A stretch of DNA of 64,000 nucleotides, from contig NC_088301.1 in assembly GCF_032854445.1 (NCBI RefSeq), positions 58,912,512-58,976,511 of the forward strand, given 5' to 3'. The stretch is from Liolophura sinensis. Its lineage: Eukaryota > Mollusca > Polyplacophora > Chitonida > Chitonidae. Position numbers and translations under genes: made by a program. Under the pieces are notes generated by a model. That model did no database searches. It was not told the origin of the DNA and worked only from the letters and a program-made list of their open reading frames with translations. Positions 38,832 through 49,778 of this stretch are shown here, in pieces (positions within the stretch are counted from its first letter, which is position 1; the number at the start of each line of letters is the position of its first letter).

Positions 38832-39338
38832 AATCATTGTATTATAAGTGGACATGTCTTTTGCTTCGCCAACATGTTGCTTTCGTTGGGTTGTTCTAAA
38901 CCTCATTGCGTGTTAATTCAGAGCATAGAATGGTGCATAAATACAGGACAACCCATGTTGGAACACTACAGTTTTACTTGGACTCGTATATATGTGGCAA
39001 ACCACGATTCAGACATCAGCCACCCCATCCCCAACGATTCAGCGTATTGCCCTACAAACAGGGACAATAATGAGAAGTGTCACATTCCATTTTTGATAGA
39101 ACTACATGGTGCATGTATGGCAAATCAGAACCCCGTGTCCTGCGAATCAGTGCTTTCCCTTATGGGGGAATATTTTCTGAAGCTATACTCTAATAACTGG
39201 TCAATATATGCATGTAGGCTATACAAATGGCCCGAAAAGAAAAGAAATTCCATTTGCAATACACAAAAAATAATTACCGTTGCCCATTTTCCGAGAAAGG
39301 TATACCAGATAAACGTCCATATTTTTTTAACAAAATGA
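38796..39338 (+). other. 180-codon open frame, no recognised homology
   Basis: The ATG at 38796 lies inside the inverted SINE copy, and the frame then runs through unique AT-rich sequence to a stop at 39338. Composition is ordinary with scattered cysteines (for example GCSKPHCVL). I see no domain, signal peptide, repeated unit or splice partner. It is long for chance in this base composition but has no positive evidence of being a gene. Confidence 0.2.
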
Positions 39339-39967
39339 AGTAAGCAAAAATGAAAGAATATTTTGTAAAAAAAGTGTGTTCGCAATTTATACCTGTATGT
39401 ATATACCGTATGTCATTTAAAAACCAGGTATTTCATTATGTAATAATCTTAACGACGAATGTACATATTAAACAGTTTTAATTGCACGGAGATAGTATTT
39501 ATGTTTTACTAAGCTTTGAGTTTTATTAGGAAACTATATAAGCTATACAGCCAAATCATTTGTAGATCTGTAGACACGTGTCCCTTCCTGTGGATGTGGT
39601 GCGGAAGTGATGAAAACACGTCACATTTCATTTAATAATAACATCATAGATCTATATATTAGCATACGAAAGGAAGCTGAATTTACAGATAACAGTTTTA
39701 ATGATGTACAATTACAGCTCTTTTTATGTGTGTGCGTGTGTGGGAGAATGTGGTTATAGCCAGAGCTTTGGGGAGGTACACTGAGTCAGTAGAAATGAAA
39801 GGTTATGTGGTTTACTTTATACCCTGTATATTTGGACGTCCGATACACGTACATATGTATATGCAAACTCTGCAAACTCTTATATACAGCGCTTATAGGT
39901 ATGGAAACTAGAAACAATGTGTACATATATACATGTGGTCATAAAAATGATGATGGAATCTAACTTA

Positions 39968-40107
39968 TGGCTCCGTGGCCGGGTGGTTAGTGGGTTGTCA
40001 CAACACGATGACCCAGGAGCCTCCCGCTCATGCTGGCTGAAGTCGAACAAGGTAAATATTTATGTGTATGGTGTAAAACTCCAATCAAAAAGTAAATCAA
40101 ATAAATG
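39968..40107 (+). mobile_element. SINE family 1 copy, internally deleted
   Basis: The head (GGCTCCGTGGCCGGGTGGTT, ATGACCCAGGAGCCTCCCGC, CTCATGCTGGCTGA) joins directly to a 3' end (TGGTGTAAAACTCCAATCAA and A-rich tail). The central body with GCGGATGGTCGTGG is missing. Confidence 0.8.
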
Positions 40108-41060
40108 AAGTCTAAATTGACCAGGTCACCCCTGGATGCCTCTAGGACGTAAACAACTTGTGCATGATGACTGCACTCGGCAGGGAACTGCTTACTGATA
40201 ATGTATCAGATATATGCTTCTAGAGATACCTTGTGAATGTCTGTGTCCTCCATACCTCATCATATCACCCTTGACATGATTGGGTATTACATAGGCGGTA
40301 TGGTCGTATTATAGGCCTATGCATGCATGACTGACCCGGGATATATTAGTGGCGTCTTTACTTCTTGTCATACTGTTATATTACAGTATTAAGCCAACGA
40401 TCAGGTGTACACATTTTGTACAAGCGGATGAGTGAGAAAGGGAACGCTCCACGCTGTACATGTATGTATTATACCAATACCTATGTGTACAGATGCACCC
40501 AGGACAGATTTAGGGTGATATAAAAATAATCTGGTAGTTTTAACAGAACGTTTGATGCTAGAGTTTGCACTGAAATCTTTGCACTGCACAACTCAAGAAT
40601 GTTTCACTTAAACACACTAAGATCTGTGTCGTGAGCAGAGCAAACTGTTTGTATGTACCCTGAGTATCATAATAAGCTACGGGCCAGATTTTCTCTGAGT
40701 ATAACAGCCTTTTTTGAAATAAGAAGGTAATTGATCTCAACTAACTTAACTCTGAAATGGCCTCGTACGATCGTTCTCCATCGCGTGTAACCACTAAATC
40801 CCAAGAACAGGAAGACGTGTAAATTTTAAAAATTCGTTGCCGGAGGTTGGGACTGAGCTCCCATTTATGTCTCACAGCGATTCAAACACACATCTCTCCT
40901 TGCCGACGAGTACACCCGCCCTCTTATCACTGTACAAGTTTCACAGTTTCGAAAAGTCCTTTATCCTGAGGTTACAACATCCCATTAAACGCTTCTGTAT
41001 GTACCAAATAAGACAACATGATTTTTGACACAATCACTGGGTATAGATCCATATGTGTAT
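40108..41060. other. Non-coding stretch
   Basis: No recognisable gene or repeat. Confidence 0.35.
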
Positions 41061-41220
41061 CCTTGGGGTTTTACGTCGCACTTAGTCATATGACGACGAG
41101 GATACATTAGGTGTGAGCACGTATACTGCGTTTCCTTGTGGCATGGCGAGCACATGCCGCCAAAGTGCTGCCACCACTGAAGTATCATGCCGAAGACACC
41201 AGACATGACATCCCTACCAG
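41061..41220. mobile_element. SINE family 2 fragment
   Basis: CCTTGGGGTTTTACGTCGCA and TCATATGACGACGAGGATAC are the complement of the 3' end of the full copy at 43795-44125, and are also found at 42138. The downstream part (GTGTGAGCACGTATACTGCG, TGGCATGGCGAGCACATGCC) differs from that copy, so this may be a related subfamily. Confidence 0.6.
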
Positions 41221-41466
41221 TAATATGATGATATAGGCCTACTATAAAATGTATATAGTAGGACTATAGTAGGACACTAGTATAGTGTGATAGCTGACAA
41301 ATGATCACGAGTAACCGCTGAAATACGCCCTGTTGTCAGTTTACGTCAGTCAGGGTTTTATTCTAACTGCTCATGTACATGCATAAATAGTAGCAATTCA
41401 CACGCTTTCTAGCCACTATGACTTAAGTAGAATTAGGTTAAAAAACTATATGCAGTGATGTTCATT

Positions 41467-41599
41467 GCAATTCATCAGACGTCACTGGTCTGAAAATACG
41501 CAAAAGGCTGTGTTCTCGTCACATTTAACTTGCTTCAAGTATCATTTTTAAAGTCTTTGGTATGAGCCGACCGGGTTTGATCCCGGGTCTCTCGATTTT
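41467..41599 (+). mobile_element. SINE-related sequence running into the gap
   Basis: The first part (GCAATTCATCAGACGTCACT, GGTCTGAAAATACGC) matches the variant head of the copy at 9391. The segment before the gap (GAGCCGACCGGGTTTGATCC, CGGGTCTCTCGATTTT) resembles a tRNA T-arm/B-box. The element is interrupted by N. Confidence 0.5.
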
Positions 41600-41799
41600 N
41601 NNNNNNNNNNNNNNNNNNNNNNNNNNNNNNNNNNNNNNNNNNNNNNNNNNNNNNNNNNNNNNNNNNNNNNNNNNNNNNNNNNNNNNNNNNNNNNNNNNNN
41701 NNNNNNNNNNNNNNNNNNNNNNNNNNNNNNNNNNNNNNNNNNNNNNNNNNNNNNNNNNNNNNNNNNNNNNNNNNNNNNNNNNNNNNNNNNNNNNNNNNN
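41600..41799. other. Assembly gap (200 N)
   Basis: Round-length run of N, bounded on the left by SINE-like sequence. The open frames spanning it are meaningless. Confidence 1.
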
Positions 41800-42137
41800 G
41801 GATTCTGTCCATAATGCATTGCGTGTACAGATTTGATTAGGTGTGGTCATGACCATATCTCAGGCACGTGATTTGTTGACGGAAGCCCAAAAAATTGGTT
41901 ACATCCTCATCTGCCTACAGATTTTTTCCACTCTTTCATGTGATGAGAGCGCTTTATTAGACATTAAGCTATATCAAGCTACAGGTGGATCAAACGTGAT
42001 AGGACCAAGAACTCCAAAGCATGTACAAACAACGTGCTGTCTTTTTTTTTTTTTGCTCTAATTTAGATCAACTTCCTTCTTTTTCTCCAGGTATAAGAAT
42101 ACACTGAATCTTTCATAGGCCTACCTTACAGTTAGTG

Positions 42138-42190
42138 CTTGGGGTTTAACATCGTACTTAACAATTTTTCGGTCATATGACGACGACCTA
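42138..42190 (-). mobile_element. SINE family 2, 3' fragment, inverted
   Basis: CTTGGGGTTTAACATCGTAC and TTTTTCGGTCATATGACGAC are the reverse complement of the 3' end of the copy at 43795-44125. Confidence 0.75.
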
Positions 42191-42284
42191 CCTCAGAAAA
42201 AAAATACAATTCCGTTTAAAACAGTATTGGCATCTTAATATTAGTAAGTTTAATGGATAATGTCTAATGGATAATGGATGGTCT

Positions 42285-42780
42285 AATGACGTGGACATGA
42301 TAAACACGTTGTGGAAATTGAGTGGACATGATAATCAAGCTGTGAAAATGGAAAGGACATGATAAACACGTTGTGGAAATAGAATGGACATGATAAACAC
42401 GTTGTGGAAATAGAACGGACATGATAAACACGTCGTGGAAATGGGGTGGAAATGATAAACAAGCTGTGAAAATGGAATGGACACGATAAACAAGCTGTGA
42501 AAATGGAATGGACACGATAAACAAGATGTGAAAATGGAACGGACATGATAAACACGTTGTGGAAATGGGGTGGACATGATAAACACGTTGTGGAAATGGG
42601 GTGGATATGATAAACACGTTGTGGAAATGGGACGGGTGGCATAAACACGTGGAAATGAAGTGGACATGATAAACACATCGTAGAAATGGAATGGGCATTA
42701 TAAACATGTTGTGGAAATGGGATGGGCAATATTATGGAATGGGCATTTCCAACACGTTGTGAAATAGGATGTACTGTATA
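42285..42780. repeat. 31-bp minisatellite array, about 15 units
   Basis: The core is GACATGATAAACACGTTGTG then GAAATGGGGTG; GATAAACACG starts at 42361 and the next at 42392. As 31 is not divisible by three and the unit lacks minus-strand stops in every frame, three long overlapping minus-strand frames (113-148 codons) appear. They are artefacts. Confidence 0.95.
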
Positions 42781-42944
42781 AACATGATTTGGATATCAAA
42801 TGGACAAATTCAGGATTAATGACGCCTTGCAACCCCCCAATTAGATCTGTGTTTATACCGTGCGCTGATTTATGAGATGCCCCAGGCAGAACTTCCTTGG
42901 ACGATTAGGATACTTAACTCATAAAATCGGCTAGAATATTCCTT

Positions 42945-43065
42945 GCTTTTTTCCTACATCATTGAAAACCATGTGACTGCTTCTCTTTGTATCGTCCCAT
43001 CTACATTTCGTACTTTATAGCCTCTTAGTTCTTTGGGGCTTTCAATTAAAACGTTTTGGGAATTG
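42945..43065 (+). repeat. Dispersed repeat copy B (partner at 36005)
   Basis: Matches the segment at 36005-36130 in order and orientation, with about one substitution every five to ten bases and small indels. Confidence 0.6.
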
Positions 43066-43358
43066 GCCATGTGATTATCTGGCCTGGAACGTTCAGTTTG
43101 GTCGACAGTTGGTATACAAATGCCTTTTTCGACGCATTTCGTGTTTTTTCGTGTTGTTACTAATGCAGCTCTATTTACATTTCATCATAAGACCTATATA
43201 GTAGGCTACTGGTTCTTCACTTTCAGGACGTATGAAGCTTTTATTGGAAAGAGGTGCATGTGGACACAAGGTGAGGGAGCTATCACGGAAGGGACTTTCT
43301 TCTTCATGTCAAATGGAATTTTTGTTTATTTTATCAGTGATGTTTCTCTTCCGTTCCT

Positions 43359-43588
43359 GGGGCCTCCGTGGCTCAGTTGGTAGCGCGCTAGCGCAGCGTT
43401 GTGACCCAGGAGGCCTCTCACCTGGCTTCCTCTTCGACCGTACGTGGAAGGACTTCCAGCAATCTGCGGATGGTCGTGGGTTCCCCCGGGTTCTGCCCGG
43501 TTTCCTCCCACCACAATGCTGCCCGCTGTCGTATAAGTGAAATATTCTTGAGTACGGCGTAATCACCAATCAAATAAATAAATAAAAT
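43359..43588 (+). mobile_element. SINE family 1, near full-length reference copy
   Basis: The tRNA-like head (GGGGCCTCCGTGGCTCAGTT, GGTAGCGCGCTAGCGCAGCG) contains an A-box-like TGGCTCAGTTGG. The body has TTGTGACCCAGGAGGCCTCT, CTGCGGATGGTCGTGGGTTC, GGTTTCCTCCCACCACAATG and GTGAAATATTCTTGAGTACG. The tail is an ATCAAATAAATAAATAA simple repeat. The usual B-box segment seen in the 56591 copy is partly lost. Flanking duplications were not resolved. Open frames on both strands here are shadows. Confidence 0.9.
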
Positions 43589-43794
43589 CTTCCATTCCTC
43601 ACAGAAACAATTGATCTCCGAAGATACTCTTCGAGTTTTAGGGGGTTCCAATTTCCATTATACCACGAACTGCATGACACATATAATTCCTAACTCTGCA
43701 CGCTTACACTTCCGGGAATTCTACACGATTTTCAGTTTATATGCTATAAATTAATGTCGTAGGACTTAATCAGTGTACTTCAAAAAGACCAGTC

Positions 43795-44125
43795 CGCTTC
43801 GGGAGCGGTAGATCTAGGATTAATCCTGGGTCGAGTCACACCCAAGACTTTAAAAGAGGAAGTTCTTCGCTTGGTGTTCAGCATGAAGGGGATAGTGCAA
43901 CGACTGGTTGACCCCAATCAGTATAATGACTCGGGCGGGGCGGCTTACTTGCCTTCGGTAAGTCGTCTCAGTGATGCAGCACTAGATAAAGAGCGGTGGA
44001 AATCCGTCTCCTGCGACAAGGAGGCACATTACATTCACCCTAAGGATTCCTTGGTCGTCATATGACTGAAAAATTGTTGAGCACGATGTTAAACCCCAAG
44101 GGCTCACTCACTCACTCAAAACGAC
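43795..44125 (+). mobile_element. SINE family 2, near full-length copy with CTCA tail
   Basis: It starts with a tRNA-like 3' half (GGGAGCGGTAGATCTAGGAT, TAATCCTGGGTCGAGTC), continues with a body of about 250 bases and ends GTTGAGCACGATGTTAAACC, CCAAGG and (CTCA)n. The 3' end recurs inverted at 42138 and in altered form at 41061. The 64-codon open frame inside (43871-44065) is a shadow. Confidence 0.85.
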
Positions 44126-45290
44126 CAAACGTGTGTCTTAAGACTGCATTATTTCATCTTTGAGTTGACTTTTTTATGTCGTTGGCTAGTGAATAAAAAT
44201 CGCTTTTAATGCTTTATATCGCAGTTCAAACTTTTGTACTCGAATATAGACCATACACGTACGTGCATATACATTTGTAACAAAATTATTTTGCCATTAT
44301 ATTAATTTTATATAACTGGTTTCTAACCTATACTCAAGGATGGCGGCTATCTCTATGTTTATGGGTTGATGGAACTCAAGTTCCAGGTTAAACCACTACT
44401 CCACTGGTGACGTACAGACTAGTCCACCATTTTGGTAGAAAACAAGTGGTCATCAGCGCAGGTAATGCGGCACCGATCATAGATCACCCTCAAGGCCCGA
44501 ATAAAGAGAGCGAATGAATCTGACTAAACCCGCATCTGGTTTTGCGCATACTACCACTGAGCGTTACTCAGTTCTGTATGACATATTAAGTTATGCTAGC
44601 ACGTGTGAAATATTCATTGACAGGTTAAAATATACACCCGTTACGAGCTATAGCGCCTTTGACATCTACATGCGCACGTACAGTACAGTGAAATGATTTA
44701 AACATACGGTCAGACTGTCGCCAGGCTACAAAGCAAACAACTCTGCTTTTATTACCTGAAACACAATTCACACCCTCTTAAAAAGCATTTCTAGCATTAG
44801 AGCGAGTTGATGTGATGGACTGATCAGGTAATATCGAACTGTTAATATGAGGTCGTTCACTCGTATATGTTTGCCTAATAGGAGACTCTGTGGGATAAAG
44901 CTGTGTGTTAACAACGTCAGGAAAAATGTGTAACTGTGCCGGTTAAACGACCAGAGCAACACAACAATATGTTGTCAAGGTAATTATGGGCATGTAACTA
45001 TCAAAGTGAACAGGGGCGGTTTAATGGAGCCTACTTAGCTAAAACTATACCAAAACGACATAGAGCGTCGGTCATGTTTAACATATGTTCGTAATTTCCA
45101 AAGCCGACAGACAGAAGCTCGCCTTGGTAGTTATGTGTGCGTGACTACAAAAAGCAATTAACCAGGCATGGCATCGTCGTGGTAATTACATGCAACCAGG
45201 CACATCGTGGTCATGGTATTAGCCTTCCTTGTGGTCACCAAAGTGACCAGACAAAGAGTCGTCACGGTGGTTATATAGTCCTACGCATAA
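44126..45290. other. Non-coding stretch
   Basis: No gene recognised. From about 45080 diverged forerunners of the 100-bp array begin to appear. Confidence 0.4.
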
Positions 45291-45790
45291 CAAGAAAAAG
45301 CTGCAAGACATAATGTCGTCCTGACAGTTGTGTGCTCGTGATTACCATAGCGACCAGACACATGTAGGCATGGTATTTGTATACGCATAACAACAAAAGC
45401 CACCAGACATACTGTCATCCTGGAAGATGGATGTACTTATTTACCAAAGCAAGCAGCTAGACACAGTGCATGGTAGATATATACTCGTAACTACAAAAGC
45501 CACCAGACACACTGTCATCCTGGAAGATGGATGTACTTATTTACTAAAGCAAGCAGCTAGACACAGCGCATGGTAGATATATACTCGTAACTACAAAAAC
45601 CACCAGACATACTGTCATCCTGGAAGATGGATGTACTTAATTACCAAAGCAAGCAGCTAGACACAGTGCATGGTAGATATATACTCGTAACTACAAAAGC
45701 CACCAGACATACTGTCATCCTGGGAAGATGAATGCATTTAATCACCATAGTAGGCAGCTAGACACATCGCATGGTAGATATATTACTCAT
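45291..45790. repeat. 100-bp tandem repeat, five units
   Basis: Units start at 45291, 45391, 45491, 45591 and 45691, so the period is exactly 100. The first is diverged and the later ones nearly identical. The core begins CTACAAAAGCCACCAGACAT, then ACTGTCATCCTGGAAGATGG, and ends CATGGTAGATATATACTCGT. The gradient of divergence suggests growth from one end. Confidence 0.95.
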
Positions 45791-46019
45791 AACTACAAAA
45801 GCGATCCCACATAAAGTCCTCCTCATCTGGCTTATTCCCGACTAGAAGATTCCACCGTGTCCAAGACTGAAAAATGTAACAATAATTCTGCTAACTCAGA
45901 ACCGGTAGCCAGAAACTATTATTTCATACGTTTGGTTGGATTTTGTTTGCATAAATCGAGGGAAAACCATCCCCCAGTGTGTTACCAGAATACGTTTTAC
46001 TCTCTATTTTCGATGGGGG

Positions 46020-46190
46020 TTAGCCTTCTGGCATATTAGTAAGCTGTGGCGCAGCGAACGGTTATTCTTAAGAGGGTTAACCTTCTGGCATGTTGGTGAG
46101 CTGTGGCGCAGCGAACGATCATTCTTAAGAGGGTTAACCCTCTGGCGTATTTGTGGGCTATGGCGCAGCGAACGGTTATATTGAAGACAC
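46020..46190. repeat. 57-bp tandem repeat, three units
   Basis: The AGCTGTGGCGCAGCGAACGG phase recurs at 46042, 46099 and 46156. The 57-base unit is a multiple of three and yields a 19-residue repeat in an 82-codon frame (LTFWHVGELWRSERSFLRG), most likely fortuitous. Confidence 0.9.
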
Positions 46191-46303
46191 AGGTTTAATA
46201 ATACATGTATATAGACAGACACATGCATTGCTTATGTCAAAGTTCTTTCCACACGAGTTGAAGGATAACATCCTAGCCTTTTTTTACGCCAAGGCCATAT
46301 AAA

Positions 46304-46680
46304 ATGGCCTCAGAAAAGGCCCACAGTTTGACTTTTATGATTGTCCACAGAATCCCCAGAAGGGCCCCTATTATATCGACACCTGGATCTATTTCACCAC
46401 CCCCGTTTATGATTGTTGCGTTTGTGGCCTATCGGAACAGAGATGCCGTCTTCTATGCACCTCCACACCTGAAAGGGACAAAGCTAGGGATATGAACGTC
46501 CTTGCCTAAAAAGTTGAATGCGGAGCGCAGTCTATTGGCTAAAAGAGCATCCAAATTAGACACGACACCGGCAAAAAAAAAAAAACAGGATTAAACTTTA
46601 CGGGACAAAACTAGCCCTGGAAGTCAACAATAGTGGCCAATGGGTACCATCAAACAATTTACAGGCACATCCGTGATCGA
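46304..46680 (+). pseudogene. LINE ORF1p-like fragment, decayed
   Basis: The frame starting at 46304 contains VHRIPRRAP, then MIVAFVAYRNRDAVFYA and HLKGTKLGI. After a stop the same frame continues with SLPKKLNAERSLLAKRASKL, and a nearby frame with LALEVNNSGQWVPSNNLQA. The order R-I-P-R, a phenylalanine/tyrosine strand, RDAVFYA, HLKGT and LP..LN.ER is typical of the RNA-binding and C-terminal domains of L1-type ORF1 proteins, which coat element RNA. It is 5'-truncated, has stops and is not functional. Whether it belonged to the LINE that starts about 400 bases further on is doubtful, since that one is of another superfamily. Confidence 0.6.
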
Positions 46681-47061
46681 TTCACAACTTAAAACCCTCA
46701 TTTGGACACCTTCATACCAACATAGCTATCTAGTTATACGTGATTGAAAAGGTTAGTACTCTATTTGGTTAGAAAATACCAAATACATGTAGGCATACCT
46801 CCTGGCCTTTATCATTATTCAACAGCATTTTTTGTTCAAGTGTATATGACCCTTTCATCCTATAATGTCCGGTCGTTATTTCATGCACGGAAACGCCTTA
46901 AATATACACATACATGTGTGTGTATATGTATTAACCATGCTGGCAACTGTTTTGAACTTACGCTTGTCTCATTAATAATTAATTAAAATAATTAATAAGT
47001 TTAGCAAAGGTAGCACATGGATTATGTTCACATTTTTGTCTCATGATGAAGTATTTACAGG
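46681..47061. other. Non-coding stretch between two LINE remnants
   Basis: No feature recognised. Confidence 0.4.
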
Positions 47062-47305
47062 ATGAGGGCGAAAGTAATAATTTGCTCGAATATTTACCCT
47101 TTTTTTCCACAACCACCAGATAATGAATCTTACGCAGCTAATTTCGAAACCCCTTTTAACCCCTTTAACCTGAACAACACTGATCATCATGACTACCCTA
47201 CTGATGACAATTTGTATAAGCAAACCTACTCGAATATTACTGAGAACCCCCACTCCAATTATTATTATGAGTCACCAAAAACATTAATTAATCCATAAAG
47301 CTAAT

Positions 47306-47960
47306 ATGTCTTCTCTAGTGTCTATGATGCATTTTAATGCAAGAAGTTTAAAGAAACATTATTTAGAAATTGTATCTTATATACAAAGTTTATATTACCC
47401 ATTTTTTGTCTTTGGCATCTGTGAGAGTTGGCTAAACTCTAACGTAGACACACTATTTGATATTCCTTGTTATACACCCTATATTTCACCCAGGACTATT
47501 AGAATTCGTGGTGGATAAGTGTTGTATGTTAGCGATAGCATAACGGGCTGTAAGATCCGTGAGAACCTGCCTTTCCTTGATGATAATGCTGAATATGACT
47601 AACTCTTTCTTGGCATTACTTATATAGAAACCTATATTGTTGAAATTTACTATCGACTGCCAGGAAAGACCGCTGCATATTTTAATGAACACTTAACATC
47701 AACACTCCAAATGATAAAATCTGGTAAAACTAAATGTTACATCAAGGGTGATTTTAACATTGACCTTTTCAAACAGACAGCTGTCGATCATCAAACATAT
47801 TTCTAGACACTCTCGAGTCCTATTATTTTTTCCCAACATTGAGCAAACCCACACGAGTAAAGCGTAATCCCGCTACTCTTATTGATAAATTTTCATGAAG
47901 GTATATTAACATCTGGTATTTTTGTAACTGATATAACCGACCATTTTACCATATTTCATT
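47306..47960 (+). pseudogene. LINE endonuclease domain, broken
   Basis: Endonuclease/exonuclease/phosphatase-type domain of the retrotransposon. Catalytic-motif remnants are visible: the asparagine of NARS, the glutamate of CESWL, GDFN, and the terminal D-H pair in TDITDHF. An in-frame stop at 47516 and later frame changes disable it. Confidence 0.75.
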
Positions 47961-48278
47961 TGAGCAAACAACAATCAAACATACCTATTTCACCAGGTAC
48001 AATGGTATATCGAAGTGTAAATCAAATGCAAAAACATAATTTTAAGCAAACAATATATATATATATATCACATAGGAACACTACTTTCAGTGAGATCCAT
48101 GGTTTCCATCGAGCCTGTGGTGGGTTTTTAGACAGTTTTGCCCCCTATTCATGAAAACTGTTTCCCATTAACATCTGGCCCAGTCTGGCGCAACAACACA
48201 AAACCATGAATTTCACAAGCTATTAAGATATCGATCAAGGAAAAAGAAAACAATTAAATAAGCGATATTTACGTTAAA

Positions 48279-49778
48279 ATGATCCATCTGTTTCTAAAAC
48301 ATACAGGTTATATTATGCTAAAGCATACTCTCACAATTGCAAAACGGTCTTATTATGAAAACAAATTCTATGATGTTAACAAAGATATTAAAGGCACATG
48401 GAAATTAATAAATGATTTAACAAATACAAAAAGACGTGTAGGTTTACTTAAAAGTTTTGATATTAATGGAGAATTATTCTCTGACCCCCAAGAGACTGCG
48501 GAGCGATTCAATAATTATTTCGGAACTGTGGCATCAAAATTATTACACTCCATACCTGACACAGCCCACAGGCCGCACGAATATTTGAACGAAACTTTTC
48601 TGAACCACTTCTCCTTGGAAAGTTGCGCAGCTGAGGATGTCTATCACATAATTATGGACCTGAAAAACGGTTCACCTGGTCTAGATAGCATAAAAACCTC
48701 GTTAGTCAAGCTGGTTGTAGGGAAATTGTCTACCCCACTTGCACATATATCAAATCTTTGCTACCAAACTGGTATTTTGCCAGGTGCGATGAAGGCTGCA
48801 AAAGTAAAACAAATCAGGTGAAAAAACTCGTTGAGAATTATAGGCCTATTTCTGTTCTTTCATGTTTTAATAAAATCTTTGAAAACACTGCTGTTAATAA
48901 AATAACCAAATTTCTTGAACTCCACAATCTGCTAAATGAAGGTCAGTTTGGATTTCGCTCTATTCATTCTACCTCTCTGGCAGCCACCTTTCTCTATGAA
49001 AAAATGATTTATGCCAAAGAAAACAAGAAGTGCATTTTGACTCCATTTTTGGACATCCCTAAAGCCTTTGGCACTGTGGACCATTATTGGATACATTAGA
49101 ATCCTACTGCTTTCGGGGGAAAGCTAATGTTCACAAATATCATTTGGTGTGCTGCAGGATCAATACTGAGACCTATATTGTTCCTCATATGCATCAATGA
49201 CATATCAAAAGCATACCCACTACCAGAAACCCTCTTGTTTGCAGATGATCCCTGATGTCCAGTGAACTAGATAATCCTCACACTTGGCTTTGTTCTAATA
49301 AACTTTCGATTAATTGACTAACTGTATTTATATTCGTTTCCGCCATATCATTACCTTAAATATCCCAAATCTAAATTTACTACGAGAAGCTATAGAATAC
49401 ATTGATACATTTAAATTTCTAAGGCTGATTTTCAGACTAAACAGACTAAAAACACACATAAGTGATGTCTGTAAACAAGTGTCCAGAAACATTGTCATTA
49501 TGAATCATAGCAAGGAAAATCTGAAAAAGAAAACACTATGCGTTTTGTACTATTCCCTCATTTATCTATCATACTGTAACCTTCTCTGGGGAAAAACTCA
49601 TTTGTTACCTTTATTCGCTCTGCAGAAAAGAGCTTTCCGTATTATTACACTCTCCGCTAGACTCGCACACTCTAATCCACTTTTTGTTCCACAACATATG
49701 CTCCCACTGTATTGTCTCAACAAATTTTTAATGTCTATCATAAACACATCTGTATCCAACCAGAGGTGTCCTGTATAA
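48279..49778 (+). pseudogene. LINE reverse transcriptase domain, broken
   Basis: Three overlapping frames (48279-48821, 48758-49099, 49314-49778) together cover the polymerase and C-terminal region. Palm motif A has lost its expected aspartate (FGTVDH where the family has FDTVDH), but the FADD motif remains. It is not functional. Confidence 0.8.

Noticed and set aside
42264-42729. Three minus-strand frames of 113-148 codons
   Set aside because: Produced by a 31-base repeat that lacks minus-strand stops in any frame.
43359-43430. Possible functional tRNA gene (A-box-like TGGCTCAGTTGG)
   Set aside because: No complete cloverleaf; the head is continuous with the SINE body and repeated elsewhere.
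43232-44065. Open frames on both strands
   Set aside because: They lie wholly or partly in SINE copies of families 1 and 2.
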